The position numbers were made by a program, and so were the translations under genes. Source: JANSYP01 sp039184415 (GTDB taxonomy: Bacteria > Pseudomonadota > Alphaproteobacteria > Rhodobacterales > Rhodobacteraceae). From it: 22,721 bases of DNA. A model generated the notes under the pieces. It searched no databases. It was not told the origin of the DNA and worked only from the letters and a program-made list of their open reading frames with translations. Shown here piece by piece: positions 15,754-22,721 of the stretch (positions are counted from its first letter, which is position 1; every line of letters starts with the position of its first letter). The stretch covers positions 1 to 22,721 of the forward strand of contig JBCDBB010000053.1 in the NCBI GenBank assembly GCA_039184415.1, written 5' to 3'.

Positions 15754-16674
15754 ATGGATCGGCGGATCAAGTTCCGACATATTCAGTGTTTCGTCGAAAT
15801 CGCGCGGGAACGCAGCCTCAAGATGGCGGCCGAAAAGCTCTACCTGACTCAGCCCGCCATCTCGAAAACGCTGAAGGAGCTCGAAGAGATCATCGGCACG
15901 TCGCTGATGCTGCGCAACCGCTCTGGCGTGTCCCTGACCAAGCAGGGAGAGGTCTTTCTCCATTTCGCCCAGATGTCCCTGGCCAGTCTTCAGCAGGGAC
16001 TGGATGGCGTCGACCAGGTCGGCGCGCAAAGCAAGGCGAGGCTGGTCGTGGGCGCGCTGCCCAGTGTGGCCGCGCGGCTGATGCCCTCCGTGGTGGCCGA
16101 ATTCAACGACCTCGCCCCGGATGCAATCCTGCATCTGGTGGACGGTCCCCATGGTTACCTTGTCGACCGGTTGCGGCTCGGCGAACTCGACCTCGTCATC
16201 GGACGGCTGGGCCGACCCGACACGATGCAGGGCATCAGTTTCACACAGCTCTATACCGAGAGCGTCGATTTCGTCGTGCGTACCGGGCATCCCCTTCTTG
16301 AGAGTCCTGACTTCAAGAACATCGCCGACTGGCAGGTTCTGTTCCCGCCCGAAGGCTCCGCCATCCGACCGCTGGTCGAACGCCTGTTAATCGCCAATGG
16401 CGTCGGCGAGATTCCCAACCGGTTGGAGACCGTCTCGGGCGGCTTCGCGCGCGTCTATACCCGGCACTCCGACGCCGTCTGGATCATCTCCGGCGGTGTG
16501 GCGGCCAATGACATCGCGGACGGCGCGCTGGCCCGACTGCCGTTCGATACCACGATCACCCAGGGTCCCGTCGGGCTGATGACACGGCCCGATGTGCCGG
16601 AGCCGCCCGTGCAGCAAGTTCTGAAGCTCGCGATCAATACCGTCCTTGAGCGGCCTGAGTATTCCAGTCATTAG
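15754..16674 (+). CDS. pcaQ: PcaQ, LysR-type activator of the protocatechuate operon
   Basis: A 306-residue LysR protein. Its N-terminus (MDRRIKFRHIQCFVEIARER, then LYLTQPAISKTLKELEEIIG) is very close to known PcaQ proteins, and the rest has the LysR effector-binding fold with the DLVIGRLGRP block typical of the PcaQ/GbpR group. PcaQ proteins in Agrobacterium and Sinorhizobium activate pca genes in response to 3-carboxy-cis,cis-muconate and related intermediates. The divergent position to pobA-pcaDCHG-BKACE-pcaB supports the same role here. Since pobA heads that operon and no PobR gene is present, PcaQ may also control 4-hydroxybenzoate hydroxylation. A TRAP operon follows on the same strand. 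The ATG at 15754 has AGGGAAG seven bases upstream. Confidence 0.95.
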   Translation: MDRRIKFRHIQCFVEIARERSLKMAAEKLYLTQPAISKTLKELEEIIGTSLMLRNRSGVSLTKQGEVFLHFAQMSLASLQQGLDGVDQVGAQSKARLVVGALPSVAARLMPSVVAEFNDLAPDAILHLVDGPHGYLVDRLRLGELDLVIGRLGRPDTMQGISFTQLYTESVDFVVRTGHPLLESPDFKNIADWQVLFPPEGSAIRPLVERLLIANGVGEIPNRLETVSGGFARVYTRHSDAVWIISGGVAANDIADGALARLPFDTTITQGPVGLMTRPDVPEPPVQQVLKLAINTVLERPEYSSH

Positions 16675-16696
16675 TTGCCGAATACAGCAACTAATG
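16669..16696. repeat. Perfect 10-bp inverted repeat across the pcaQ stop codon
   Basis: CATTAGTTGC (16669-16678) and GCAACTAATG (16687-16696) are exact reverse complements with an eight-base spacer. The left arm contains the pcaQ TAG stop. It could be a terminator hairpin for pcaQ, but it is AT-rich and no T-run follows. It could instead be an operator for the downstream TRAP operon: aligned with the pobA-pcaQ element (15727-15750), 16 of 24 bases match. Confidence 0.55.
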
Positions 16697-16735
16697 GCCC
16701 GAAAACCTCATTTTACAGGGTAGGAACCCGTAATT

Positions 16736-16754
16736 TAGATACCTCCCAAAGGGA
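16736..16754 (+). promoter_or_regulatory. Second copy of the TACCT...AGGGA element, upstream of TRAP operon
   Basis: TAGATACCT (16736-16744), five bases, then AGGGA (16750-16754) repeats the two blocks TACCT and AGGGA found in the pobA-pcaQ gap (15731-15744), with one extra base between them. It lies 74 bp before the dctP start codon and is a candidate regulator-binding site linking the TRAP genes to PcaQ. Evidence is sequence similarity by eye only. Confidence 0.35.
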
Positions 16755-16828
16755 CAAGACTGCTGGAATACGCGTCGTCCCATCACACCGCACCCAGCGA
16801 CGGGCGCGGGCTCAGGAGGAGGACATCC

Positions 16829-17863
16829 ATGTTCAAGACACGGAACGCCGTGGCCATCGCTGCGGCATTCACACTCCAGACCGGCGCGGCCCTTGGCGCG
16901 GAACACGAATTCAAGCTGCACCATTTCCTGAGCGCGAATGCCCCGGCCCATACCGAGATGCTGGAGCCCTGGGCGCGGGCGGTTGAGGAAAACTCGGGCG
17001 GCCGCGTCTCCATCGAGATCTTCCCCTCCATGACGCTCGGCGGACGCCCTCCGGAACTGATCAACCAGGTGCGCGATGGGGTGGTCGATCTCGTCTGGAC
17101 CTTGAACGGCTATACCCCGGGTCTCTTCCCGAGAACGGAAGTTTTCGAGCTGCCCAATGTCTTCGTCAACGATCCGCGCGCGGCGAACCTGGCGATGCGC
17201 GAGATGTTCGACACCTATCTGGCCGACGACTATCGCGGCGTCGAGGTGATGTTCCTGCATACCCATGCGGGCAACGGCATCCATACGCGCGAGACAGAGG
17301 TGCGCAGCCCCGAGGACCTCGCAGGCGCCAAGATCCGCATTCCCACGCGCACCGGTGCCTGGGTGATCGAGGCCCTGGGCGCCTCGCCGGTTGCCATGCC
17401 GGTTCCGGAGCTGCCCTCGGCGCTGCAGAAAGGCGTCATCGACGGCGCCTTCATCCCCTGGGAGATCATTCCGCCGCTCAGAATTCAGCAGCAGACGGAG
17501 TATCAGGTCGAGGGCGCCGATCAGGCCCGGTTCGGCACGGCGGTGTTTCAGGTTTCCATGAATGCCGCGCGCTGGCAGGACCTACCCGAGGACATTCAGC
17601 AAGCTTTCCGCGACGCGTCGGACCAGGCATGGCTCGAGCAGACCGGCGATGTCTGGCGCGCCACGGACGATTTTGGCATCGGTCTCGCCACGTCCGAAGG
17701 CAACACGCACATCACGCTCAGCCCGGAGGAAACCCGGGTCTTCGTCGAGGCGCTGGAGCCAGTGGTGCAGCGCTGGGTGGAGGACGTATCGGATGACGGC
17801 ATCGACGGCGAGGCGCTTGTCGAACGCGCCCGCGCCTCCATCGCCGAAAACGCGACCAACTGA
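16829..17863 (+). CDS. dctP: DctP-family TRAP solute-binding protein (pcaQ-linked system)
   Basis: A 344-residue exported protein with a signal peptide at residues 1-24 (cleavage after ALGA). DctP features include HEFKLHHFLSANAPAHTEML at the mature N-terminus, LAGAKIRIPTRTGAWVIEALGA with the conserved carboxylate-binding Arg, and LPSALQKGVIDGAFIPWEI. The ATG at 16829 has a strong GGAGGAGG ribosome site. It lies 154 bp behind pcaQ on the same strand, followed by its own dctQ and dctM. The link with pcaQ and pobA suggests that it binds 4-hydroxybenzoate, protocatechuate or a similar aromatic acid. That is inference from position, as the binding site cannot be read by eye. Confidence 0.95.
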   Translation: MFKTRNAVAIAAAFTLQTGAALGAEHEFKLHHFLSANAPAHTEMLEPWARAVEENSGGRVSIEIFPSMTLGGRPPELINQVRDGVVDLVWTLNGYTPGLFPRTEVFELPNVFVNDPRAANLAMREMFDTYLADDYRGVEVMFLHTHAGNGIHTRETEVRSPEDLAGAKIRIPTRTGAWVIEALGASPVAMPVPELPSALQKGVIDGAFIPWEIIPPLRIQQQTEYQVEGADQARFGTAVFQVSMNAARWQDLPEDIQQAFRDASDQAWLEQTGDVWRATDDFGIGLATSEGNTHITLSPEETRVFVEALEPVVQRWVEDVSDDGIDGEALVERARASIAENATN

Positions 17864-18381
17864 TGGCGCCTCGGACACCCGGGGGCGTCGGTCTGACCGG
17901 CGCCCTGCGCCGGCTGATATCCGCATGGGCGATATTGGGGGGGCTTCTCCTGATGCTGGTCGTGACCCTGAACATGGTCTCGATCATCGGATCGATCTTC
18001 GGCGCGCCCTTTCCCGGCGATTTTGAGATGACCGAGGTGGGCGTCGCCGTCGCAGCCTTCAGCTTTCTGCCCTACTGCCAGCTGATCCGAGCCAACGTAT
18101 CCGCCGACATCTTCACCTCCCGCGCGTCCCCGCGCCTCGTTGCGATCTTCACGCTGCTGGGCTCTCTCGTCGCCCTGGGTTTCGCGCTGATCCTAATCTG
18201 GCGGATGTATCTGGGTCTGCTCGACCAGAAGGCGTTTCAATACACCACGGCGATCCTGCAGTTTCCCCACTGGCTTGCCTTCGTGCCGGTCCTGATCTCC
18301 CTGGCGTTCCTGGCGCTCGCCGCTCTGATCACACTGCAGGAGGATCTTGGCGCGGTCCGGAAGGGCGCCTCCCATGTCTGA
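17863..18381 (+). CDS. dctQ: DctQ-family TRAP small membrane subunit (pcaQ-linked system)
   Basis: A 172-residue protein with four hydrophobic helices, the right size and topology for DctQ. The helix 1-2 region reads TLNMVSIIGSIFGAPFPGDFEMTEVG, close to the DctQ pattern, and is followed by YCQLIRANVSADIF, the counterpart of the charged loop between helices 2 and 3. It works with DctM as the membrane part of the transporter. The start overlaps the dctP stop by one base (TGATG), and its end overlaps the dctM start by eight bases (ATGTCTGA). All three genes are therefore translationally coupled, unlike the first TRAP operon, where dctP and dctQ are separated by hairpins. Confidence 0.93.
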   Translation: MAPRTPGGVGLTGALRRLISAWAILGGLLLMLVVTLNMVSIIGSIFGAPFPGDFEMTEVGVAVAAFSFLPYCQLIRANVSADIFTSRASPRLVAIFTLLGSLVALGFALILIWRMYLGLLDQKAFQYTTAILQFPHWLAFVPVLISLAFLALAALITLQEDLGAVRKGASHV

Positions 18382-19729
18382 GGCGATCCTCACCGGGCTG
18401 ATCGGGCTCGCGGCCCTGATCCTGCTCATCGGGATCCGCATGCCGATCGCCTATGCCATGATCCTCGTGGGCGGCATCGGCACCATGATCCTCAACGGCC
18501 CGGCCCTGGTGCTGAGTCAGCTCAAGACGCTCGCCTATGGCCAGTTCTCGATCTACGACCTGAGCGTAGTTCCGATGTTCATCCTGATGGGGGCGATCGC
18601 CGCCAGAACCGGGTTGAGCCAGGCGCTGTTCCGCGCGGCCAATGCCTGGCTCGGCTGGCTGCGCGGCGGCACGGCCATGGCCGCCATCGCCGGCTGCGCG
18701 GGCTTCGGTGCGGTCTGCGGCTCGTCGCTCGCCACCGCGTCCACGATGGGCAAGGTCGCCCTGCCGGAGCTGCGCCGCTACAACTACTCCGGCGCGCTGG
18801 CGACCGGAACGCTCGCCGCCGGCGGGGTGCTGGGCATCCTGATCCCCCCGTCGGTCGTGCTGATCATCTATGCCATCATCGTCGAGGCCAACATCGTGAC
18901 CATGTTCATGGCCGCGTTCCTGCCCGGCATCCTCGCCGTCATCCTGTTTCTGCTGACGATCGCGCTCTATGTCACCATCCGCCCGGAAGCCGGGCCAAAG
19001 GGCGGCATCCCGGACAGCCGCGAGTTTGTCGAGGCTACCATCGGGATGATCCCGGTTCTGGTCATCTTCGGCCTCGTGATCGGCGGGATCTATCTGGGCT
19101 TTTTCAACCCGACACCTGCCGCCGCCGTCGGTGTCTTCCTGGTGCTCGGTTTCGGGCTCGCGCAGCGCAAGCTCGGCCTCGGCGGCTTGATCGCGGCCTT
19201 GAAGGAAACCGCGGCCACGACGGGCATGATCTATCTCATCCTGCTCGGCGCCGAGATGCTCAAGATCTTCATGTCCCGGTCCGGGCTGCCCCAGGAGGCC
19301 GCGCTCTGGGTCGCGGGTTCGGGGCTGGAGCCGATGACCGTCATGCTGGCGCTCCTGCTGGCGCTGATCCTGCTGGGATGCCTGATGGACAGCCTGTCGA
19401 TGATCCTGCTGGTCATCCCCTTCTTCTGGCCGGTTCTAGTCGAGGTGAATGGCGGCCTCTATCAGGGTGTGGACGGCGCGGGCTTCGGCATGAGCACGGA
19501 AGAGCTCAAGATCTGGTTCGGCATCCTGGCCCTGGTGGTGGTGGAGCTGGGCCTGATCACCCCGCCCGTGGGCATGAATGTCTTCGTCATCTCTTCCCTG
19601 GCCAAGGACACGCCGATGATCGAGACCTTCAAGGGCGTTGCACCCTTCTTCGGGGCCGAAATTGTCCGCGTGCTCCTGCTGCTCAGCTTTCCTGTCCTCA
19701 CGCTCTGGCTTCCTGGTGTGCTGTCCTGA
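18374..19729 (+). CDS. dctM: DctM-family TRAP large membrane subunit (pcaQ-linked system)
   Basis: A 451-residue polytopic membrane protein, about 20 residues longer than the other DctM here. Family blocks: GIRMPIAYAMILVGGIGTMI near the N-terminus, SVVPMFILMGAIAARTGLS, GFGAVCGSSLATASTMGKVALPE and GGVLGILIPPSVVLIIYAII, then GLITPPVGMNVFVIS near the C-terminus. It is the Na+-coupled permease of the system. The ATG at 18374 lies inside the end of dctQ. The PPS and TPPVGMN motifs of the substrate path are intact. The two DctM proteins in the window differ clearly, so this is not a recent duplication. Confidence 0.96.
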   Translation: MSEAILTGLIGLAALILLIGIRMPIAYAMILVGGIGTMILNGPALVLSQLKTLAYGQFSIYDLSVVPMFILMGAIAARTGLSQALFRAANAWLGWLRGGTAMAAIAGCAGFGAVCGSSLATASTMGKVALPELRRYNYSGALATGTLAAGGVLGILIPPSVVLIIYAIIVEANIVTMFMAAFLPGILAVILFLLTIALYVTIRPEAGPKGGIPDSREFVEATIGMIPVLVIFGLVIGGIYLGFFNPTPAAAVGVFLVLGFGLAQRKLGLGGLIAALKETAATTGMIYLILLGAEMLKIFMSRSGLPQEAALWVAGSGLEPMTVMLALLLALILLGCLMDSLSMILLVIPFFWPVLVEVNGGLYQGVDGAGFGMSTEELKIWFGILALVVVELGLITPPVGMNVFVISSLAKDTPMIETFKGVAPFFGAEIVRVLLLLSFPVLTLWLPGVLS

Positions 19730-19979
19730 CCGCGGGTCTCGACCGGCGAAGCCGCGTTGAAACTCGCAAGAAAGACGCGGCAGCTGTCCGAGGGCGTCAC
19801 CCTCAAATGCCTTCAATACAGCGTGAAAAGAGACGTACACCGCCGTTAACAAGCCCGCATTGCATTGACCCGAGGGCACATCCTTCGCACAGTCCGCATC
19901 GATTTTCGCGATCCCGCACCGTCTGTCAGTGTCCGGCATCGCGTTCTGAACCGGCGAGATTTGCGGAGAGTGGCGCGAC
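19730..19979. other. 250-bp intergenic region between dctM and the winged-helix/TPR gene
   Basis: No gene is supported here. Small hairpins occur after the dctM stop (GACC-GCG-GGTC at about 19730) and at about 19793-19807 (GAGGG-CGTCA-CCCTC), but neither has a T-run. The stretch also should contain the promoter of the downstream regulator; no clear -35/-10 pair could be chosen. Confidence 0.4.
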
Positions 19980-21242
19980 ATGACCTATCGTGCTGAGATC
20001 GCGCAACAGCTCTGTTGCGAAGCATCCCCGAGGCACAAGCCCGGCATGAGCCCGTTTCGGGTCGGACCCTGGCGGATCGATCCGGGGGCCCGGGAAGCGC
20101 GCACAAACACGATGCGGCGACGCCTTTCGCCACGCGCGCTGGGGGTGCTTGCCCTGCTCGAAAACGCCAAGGGCGAAACCGTTTCGCGCGGCGCTCTCCT
20201 CGACGAGGTCTGGCCGGACGTTGTCGTTTCCGAGGAAAGCCTCACCCAGGCGGTCGCAGAGATCCGCCGCGTTCTCGGGCCGGGGAAGGGTGGCGCACAA
20301 CTGGTCGAGACGGTTCCGAAATGCGGCTACCGTCTGGCACAGCACGCCCTCGGCGAAGAGGCCGCCGGAACACAGGAAACGGGCCCGTCCCCGGCTTACT
20401 CCCTGGAAGCGCACCTGATGATGATCGAAGCCAGTCAGCTGGCCGTCGAAAGGGGATATGCCGCCGCGGATCAGATCGACATTTTGATCGACGCCGCCTA
20501 TGCGATGACGCCCGGAGATCCGACCATATCGGTCAGGTTCGTCATCCTGAAGGCGCTAGCAGCCCAGCATTGCGGCGCACGCTTGGACCGGTTGGCGGTC
20601 GCCACCGATGCGATCAATGCAACGCTTCTGCAGACTCCGCGCTCCGCGACGGCCTACGCTGCCGCCGGGTTCACCGCCGCGGCGTCGGGACAGAGTGCGG
20701 CCGCCGGCGCGCATTTCGCGCGCGCCCTGTCGCTGGACCCGAACGATGCCGAGACGCACTATCTCGGCGCACAAGCCTTCTTTTCACTGGGTGACCTCGG
20801 CACGGCGCTTTCGCTGTCCGAAAAGGCATTGCGGCTCGATCTGCTGGACTACCGGCCGGCTTTCATCGCCGCCCGGGCGGCCGAGGCCCTGGGTGACACC
20901 GGTCGCGCGCGCGCACTTGCCGGGGCGGCATTGCAGCGGGTCGACACGCGCCTGTCCGAGGAGCCGGACTGCGCACGCTGGCGCGCGGCGCACGCGGCAC
21001 TCAGGGCGATGCAGGGAGAACCTGACCCGTACGACGCCCGGCCATCAGACAGCCCGCCCTATTTCTACGATCTCGTCGCCGCCTCTGCCTCCGGCGAACC
21101 GCGGCAGGCGATAAATGCGCTGGAGATGCTGCTGGACCATGGATGGCGCAACGGCAATTGGCTGCAGGTCGATCCGGTGGCGCGCCGCCTCAGAAACGAG
21201 CCGCGCTTTGCCAGGATGGTGGAGCACCTCGAAGCAGCCTGA
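19980..21242 (+). CDS. Winged-helix (OmpR/CadC-type) regulator fused to a TPR domain
   Basis: A 420-residue protein. Residues about 25-118 form an OmpR/PhoB-type winged helix: FRVGPWRIDPGAREA, LSPRALGVLALLENAKGETV, ALLDEVWPDVVVSEESLTQ, then AEIRRVLG and ETVPKCGYRL, the usual C-terminal hairpin. No receiver domain and no membrane helix is present. Residues from about 210 to 320 contain tetratricopeptide-like repeats (AGAHFARALSLDPNDAETHY and similar), and the C-terminus (WLQVDPVARRLRNEPRFARMV) resembles the end of TPR regulators and class III cyclases. It is probably a one-component cytoplasmic regulator; the signal and targets are unknown. A second in-frame ATG at 20046 would remove 22 poorly conserved residues and may be the true start. 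It is monocistronic and converges with the phosphodiesterase gene. Confidence 0.88.
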   Translation: MTYRAEIAQQLCCEASPRHKPGMSPFRVGPWRIDPGAREARTNTMRRRLSPRALGVLALLENAKGETVSRGALLDEVWPDVVVSEESLTQAVAEIRRVLGPGKGGAQLVETVPKCGYRLAQHALGEEAAGTQETGPSPAYSLEAHLMMIEASQLAVERGYAAADQIDILIDAAYAMTPGDPTISVRFVILKALAAQHCGARLDRLAVATDAINATLLQTPRSATAYAAAGFTAAASGQSAAAGAHFARALSLDPNDAETHYLGAQAFFSLGDLGTALSLSEKALRLDLLDYRPAFIAARAAEALGDTGRARALAGAALQRVDTRLSEEPDCARWRAAHAALRAMQGEPDPYDARPSDSPPYFYDLVAASASGEPRQAINALEMLLDHGWRNGNWLQVDPVARRLRNEPRFARMVEHLEAA

Positions 21243-21291
21243 GGACCAAGGTGGGCGGCTCTGGCCTCGTTACACGCAGCCACCCTGTGAC

Positions 21292-21315
21292 GCGAGGCGC
21301 GCCGACGCGCCTCGC
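21292..21315. terminator. Strong hairpin between convergent genes
   Basis: GCGAGGCGCG (21292-21301), loop CCGA and CGCGCCTCGC (21306-21315) form a perfect 10-bp GC-rich stem in the 84-bp gap between the convergent regulator and phosphodiesterase genes. Position suggests a bidirectional terminator. A T-run is lacking on both strands, as is common in high-GC genomes. Confidence 0.65.
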
Positions 21316-21326
21316 CCCGAAATGGT

Positions 21327-22511
21327 TCAGCGCCGGCGCCGCAAGGACAGCGCCAGTACGCCGGCCCCAAGGAGCCATACCGTCGCCGGAAGCGGGACCG
21401 GCGCGAGGAATGCGTCCCGGGCGGCGCGGGCAATGTCGGGATTGTCGGTGATCACCCCGTCCAGCCCACGTGCGAAAAGCTCCAGATAGGGCTCGTAGTA
21501 GGGAGAGAGATCGCCGGTCTCCAACGCATCGAAATAGGCATCCGCCGTTGCTGCGGGATCATCGACGCCGTCATCGATGCGGAATGTCCAGGCATAGATA
21601 TCGAGCCCGTTGGCGTCCGCCGCGGCGATGAAGTCGAGCCCGAGCGGGTTCAGGAGGTCCGAAAAGCCGCGGGTCCCCAGAAGCACGTCGAGGATGACCG
21701 CGATCCCGTCGAGATCGCCGTAACGTTCGCCGATGATCTGTTCGAGTGCCTCCTGGGAGGGCACGTAGAGCGACGGATCGTTCGTCGCCAGAACCTCGCG
21801 GGCTGCGGCATCGAAGTTGAGCTGAACCGTCGGCACATGGAGGTTGGTGCCCCCGAGCTTCGCATCGATCTCGGACATGAAAATGTCAGAGAACGCCTGC
21901 ACGACAACCGGAGAAGAGCCATCAGTGTAGCCTCGCGACTGCCACTCGGCGATCAGAAGATCCTGGACCGCAGCGCGCTCGGCCGCGTCGCCTGCATCCG
22001 TGAGCTTCACCTCCGTCAGCACCTTCTGGCCCAGCGCTTCGGCCAGATCCAGCGCCTCGGCATAGGTCGGGATGCGGTAGGCCGACGGTTGCGGCGCGGG
22101 ATTGCGCGGATCGGCCTGAAGCGCCACACGGCCCGGCCGGCTGTCATTATCGATTTCAAGCGTGCGCAGCTCATCCATCGTGAAGTCGGCGATGAACCAG
22201 GTGTCGGGCGTGCTGTCGCCATCCGTGTCGCGCGCCCGCGAGAGCGGAAAGGCATCCTCGACATTCGTCAGCCGGTTCAGGTCGGGGTCATGAAACACCG
22301 CCAGCTGATTGTCAGCCGTCAGAAAGAGGTCAAGCTCGAACCCGTCCGCGCCCTGTTGGGCCGACAGCTCAAACGCGGGCAGCGTGTTTTCGCGGGCGAG
22401 ATAAGAGGATCCGCGGTGGCTCCAGATCAGCGGTTCCGGCCCGAACGTGGCGGCCTCCGCAGCCAGCGGTGCAGCAAGCGCGGCGGTCAGAAGAAGCATG
22501 CGATGCATCAT
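21327..22511 (-). CDS. Secreted glycerophosphodiester phosphodiesterase with VPLPA-CTERM sorting tail
   Basis: A 394-residue exported enzyme. The signal peptide covers residues 1-20 or so (cleavage near AEAA). The GDPD domain shows the catalytic and metal residues: HRG at 32-34, ENT at 41-43, E59 and D61 in GFELDL, and H74 in VFHDPDLNRLT. It hydrolyses glycerophosphodiesters to glycerol-3-phosphate and an alcohol. A DTDGDSTPD loop at about 94-102 sits where GlpQ has its substrate-side insertion. The last 23 residues carry VPLPA at 372-376, a hydrophobic helix and RRRR at the end, which is the VPLPA-CTERM signal processed by a dedicated exosortase. The ATG at 22511 is followed by a second ATG at 22508 with better spacing from AAGGA. 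It stands alone; phosphate control is likely for the family but no Pho box was identified. Confidence 0.94.
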   Translation of the reverse strand: MMHRMLLLTAALAAPLAAEAATFGPEPLIWSHRGSSYLARENTLPAFELSAQQGADGFELDLFLTADNQLAVFHDPDLNRLTNVEDAFPLSRARDTDGDSTPDTWFIADFTMDELRTLEIDNDSRPGRVALQADPRNPAPQPSAYRIPTYAEALDLAEALGQKVLTEVKLTDAGDAAERAAVQDLLIAEWQSRGYTDGSSPVVVQAFSDIFMSEIDAKLGGTNLHVPTVQLNFDAAAREVLATNDPSLYVPSQEALEQIIGERYGDLDGIAVILDVLLGTRGFSDLLNPLGLDFIAAADANGLDIYAWTFRIDDGVDDPAATADAYFDALETGDLSPYYEPYLELFARGLDGVITDNPDIARAARDAFLAPVPLPATVWLLGAGVLALSLRRRR

Positions 22512-22721
22512 GTGTTCCTTCGGTCATGGCGCATGCTCGTTAACCTTAGGAGAAGCATTCCGGCAACGCTGCCGGGCCGATGTCATCAGAACTTCACCGA
22601 AGCGCCCGGCGTCAGGTTTGCGCTGCATCTCAAAAAGCCTGAAAAACTTGGCATTTTCACGTCATCGGCGCACCGTGCCGCGGGCGCTGCCAACAGTTTT
22701 GTAACGCCGGCCGGTCCTTGC
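22512..22721. other. Region upstream of the phosphodiesterase gene, no gene seen
   Basis: About 210 bp that should contain the promoter and leader of the phosphodiesterase gene, with AAGGA just before its start. The short open frame on the plus strand has no ribosome site or recognisable motif. I found no clear Pho box or RNA gene; the region is cut by the window end. Confidence 0.4.

Noticed and set aside
1..22721. Insertion sequences, prophage genes, tRNA or rRNA genes
   Set aside because: No transposase, integrase, phage structural gene or cloverleaf-like sequence was seen on either strand.

Overview
The window is GC-rich DNA with densely packed, overlapping genes. The content points to an alphaproteobacterium, most likely a Rhodobacterales (roseobacter-type) organism. 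The reasons are a PcaQ-type LysR regulator beside a pob/pca operon, many TRAP and TTT solute transporters, and a VPLPA-type C-terminal sorting tail on an exported protein. This placement is inferred from gene content and was not tested by a database search.

Layout. (1) 1-3235, minus strand: a tripartite tricarboxylate transporter operon (tctC-tctB-tctA) runs into a gamma-glutamyltransferase-family gene that is cut by the window start. A divergent LysR regulator sits at 3380-4264. (2) 4476-5048, minus strand: a 190-aa helical protein of unknown function, followed by a roughly 560-bp stretch with no convincing gene. (3) 5608-9952, plus strand: a YVTN-type beta-propeller gene, then a complete TRAP transporter (dctP, dctQ, dctM). 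(4) 9978-15659, minus strand: an aromatic catabolic operon pobA-pcaD-pcaC-pcaH-pcaG-BKACE-pcaB. (5) 15754-19729, plus strand: pcaQ, divergent from pobA, followed by a second complete TRAP transporter. (6) 19980-21242, plus strand: a winged-helix/TPR regulator. It converges on a secreted glycerophosphodiester phosphodiesterase (21327-22511, minus strand) with a VPLPA-CTERM tail.

How the genes fit together. PobA hydroxylates 4-hydroxybenzoate to protocatechuate. PcaGH opens the ring, and PcaB, PcaC and PcaD carry the product to 3-oxoadipate. The classical last steps (PcaIJ CoA transferase and PcaF thiolase) are absent here. Their place in the operon is held by a beta-keto acid cleavage enzyme (BKACE, DUF849), which could split 3-oxoadipate with acetyl-CoA into succinyl-CoA and acetoacetate. 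The TRAP system directly downstream of pcaQ is a good candidate for uptake of the aromatic substrate. The three binding-protein-dependent secondary transporters in about 20 kb mark this as an organic-acid scavenging and catabolic region.

Most interesting points: the BKACE inside the pca operon, the pcaQ-linked TRAP importer with related dyad sequences on both sides of pcaQ, the TTT transporter coupled to a GGT-family enzyme, and the envelope-sorted phosphodiesterase.
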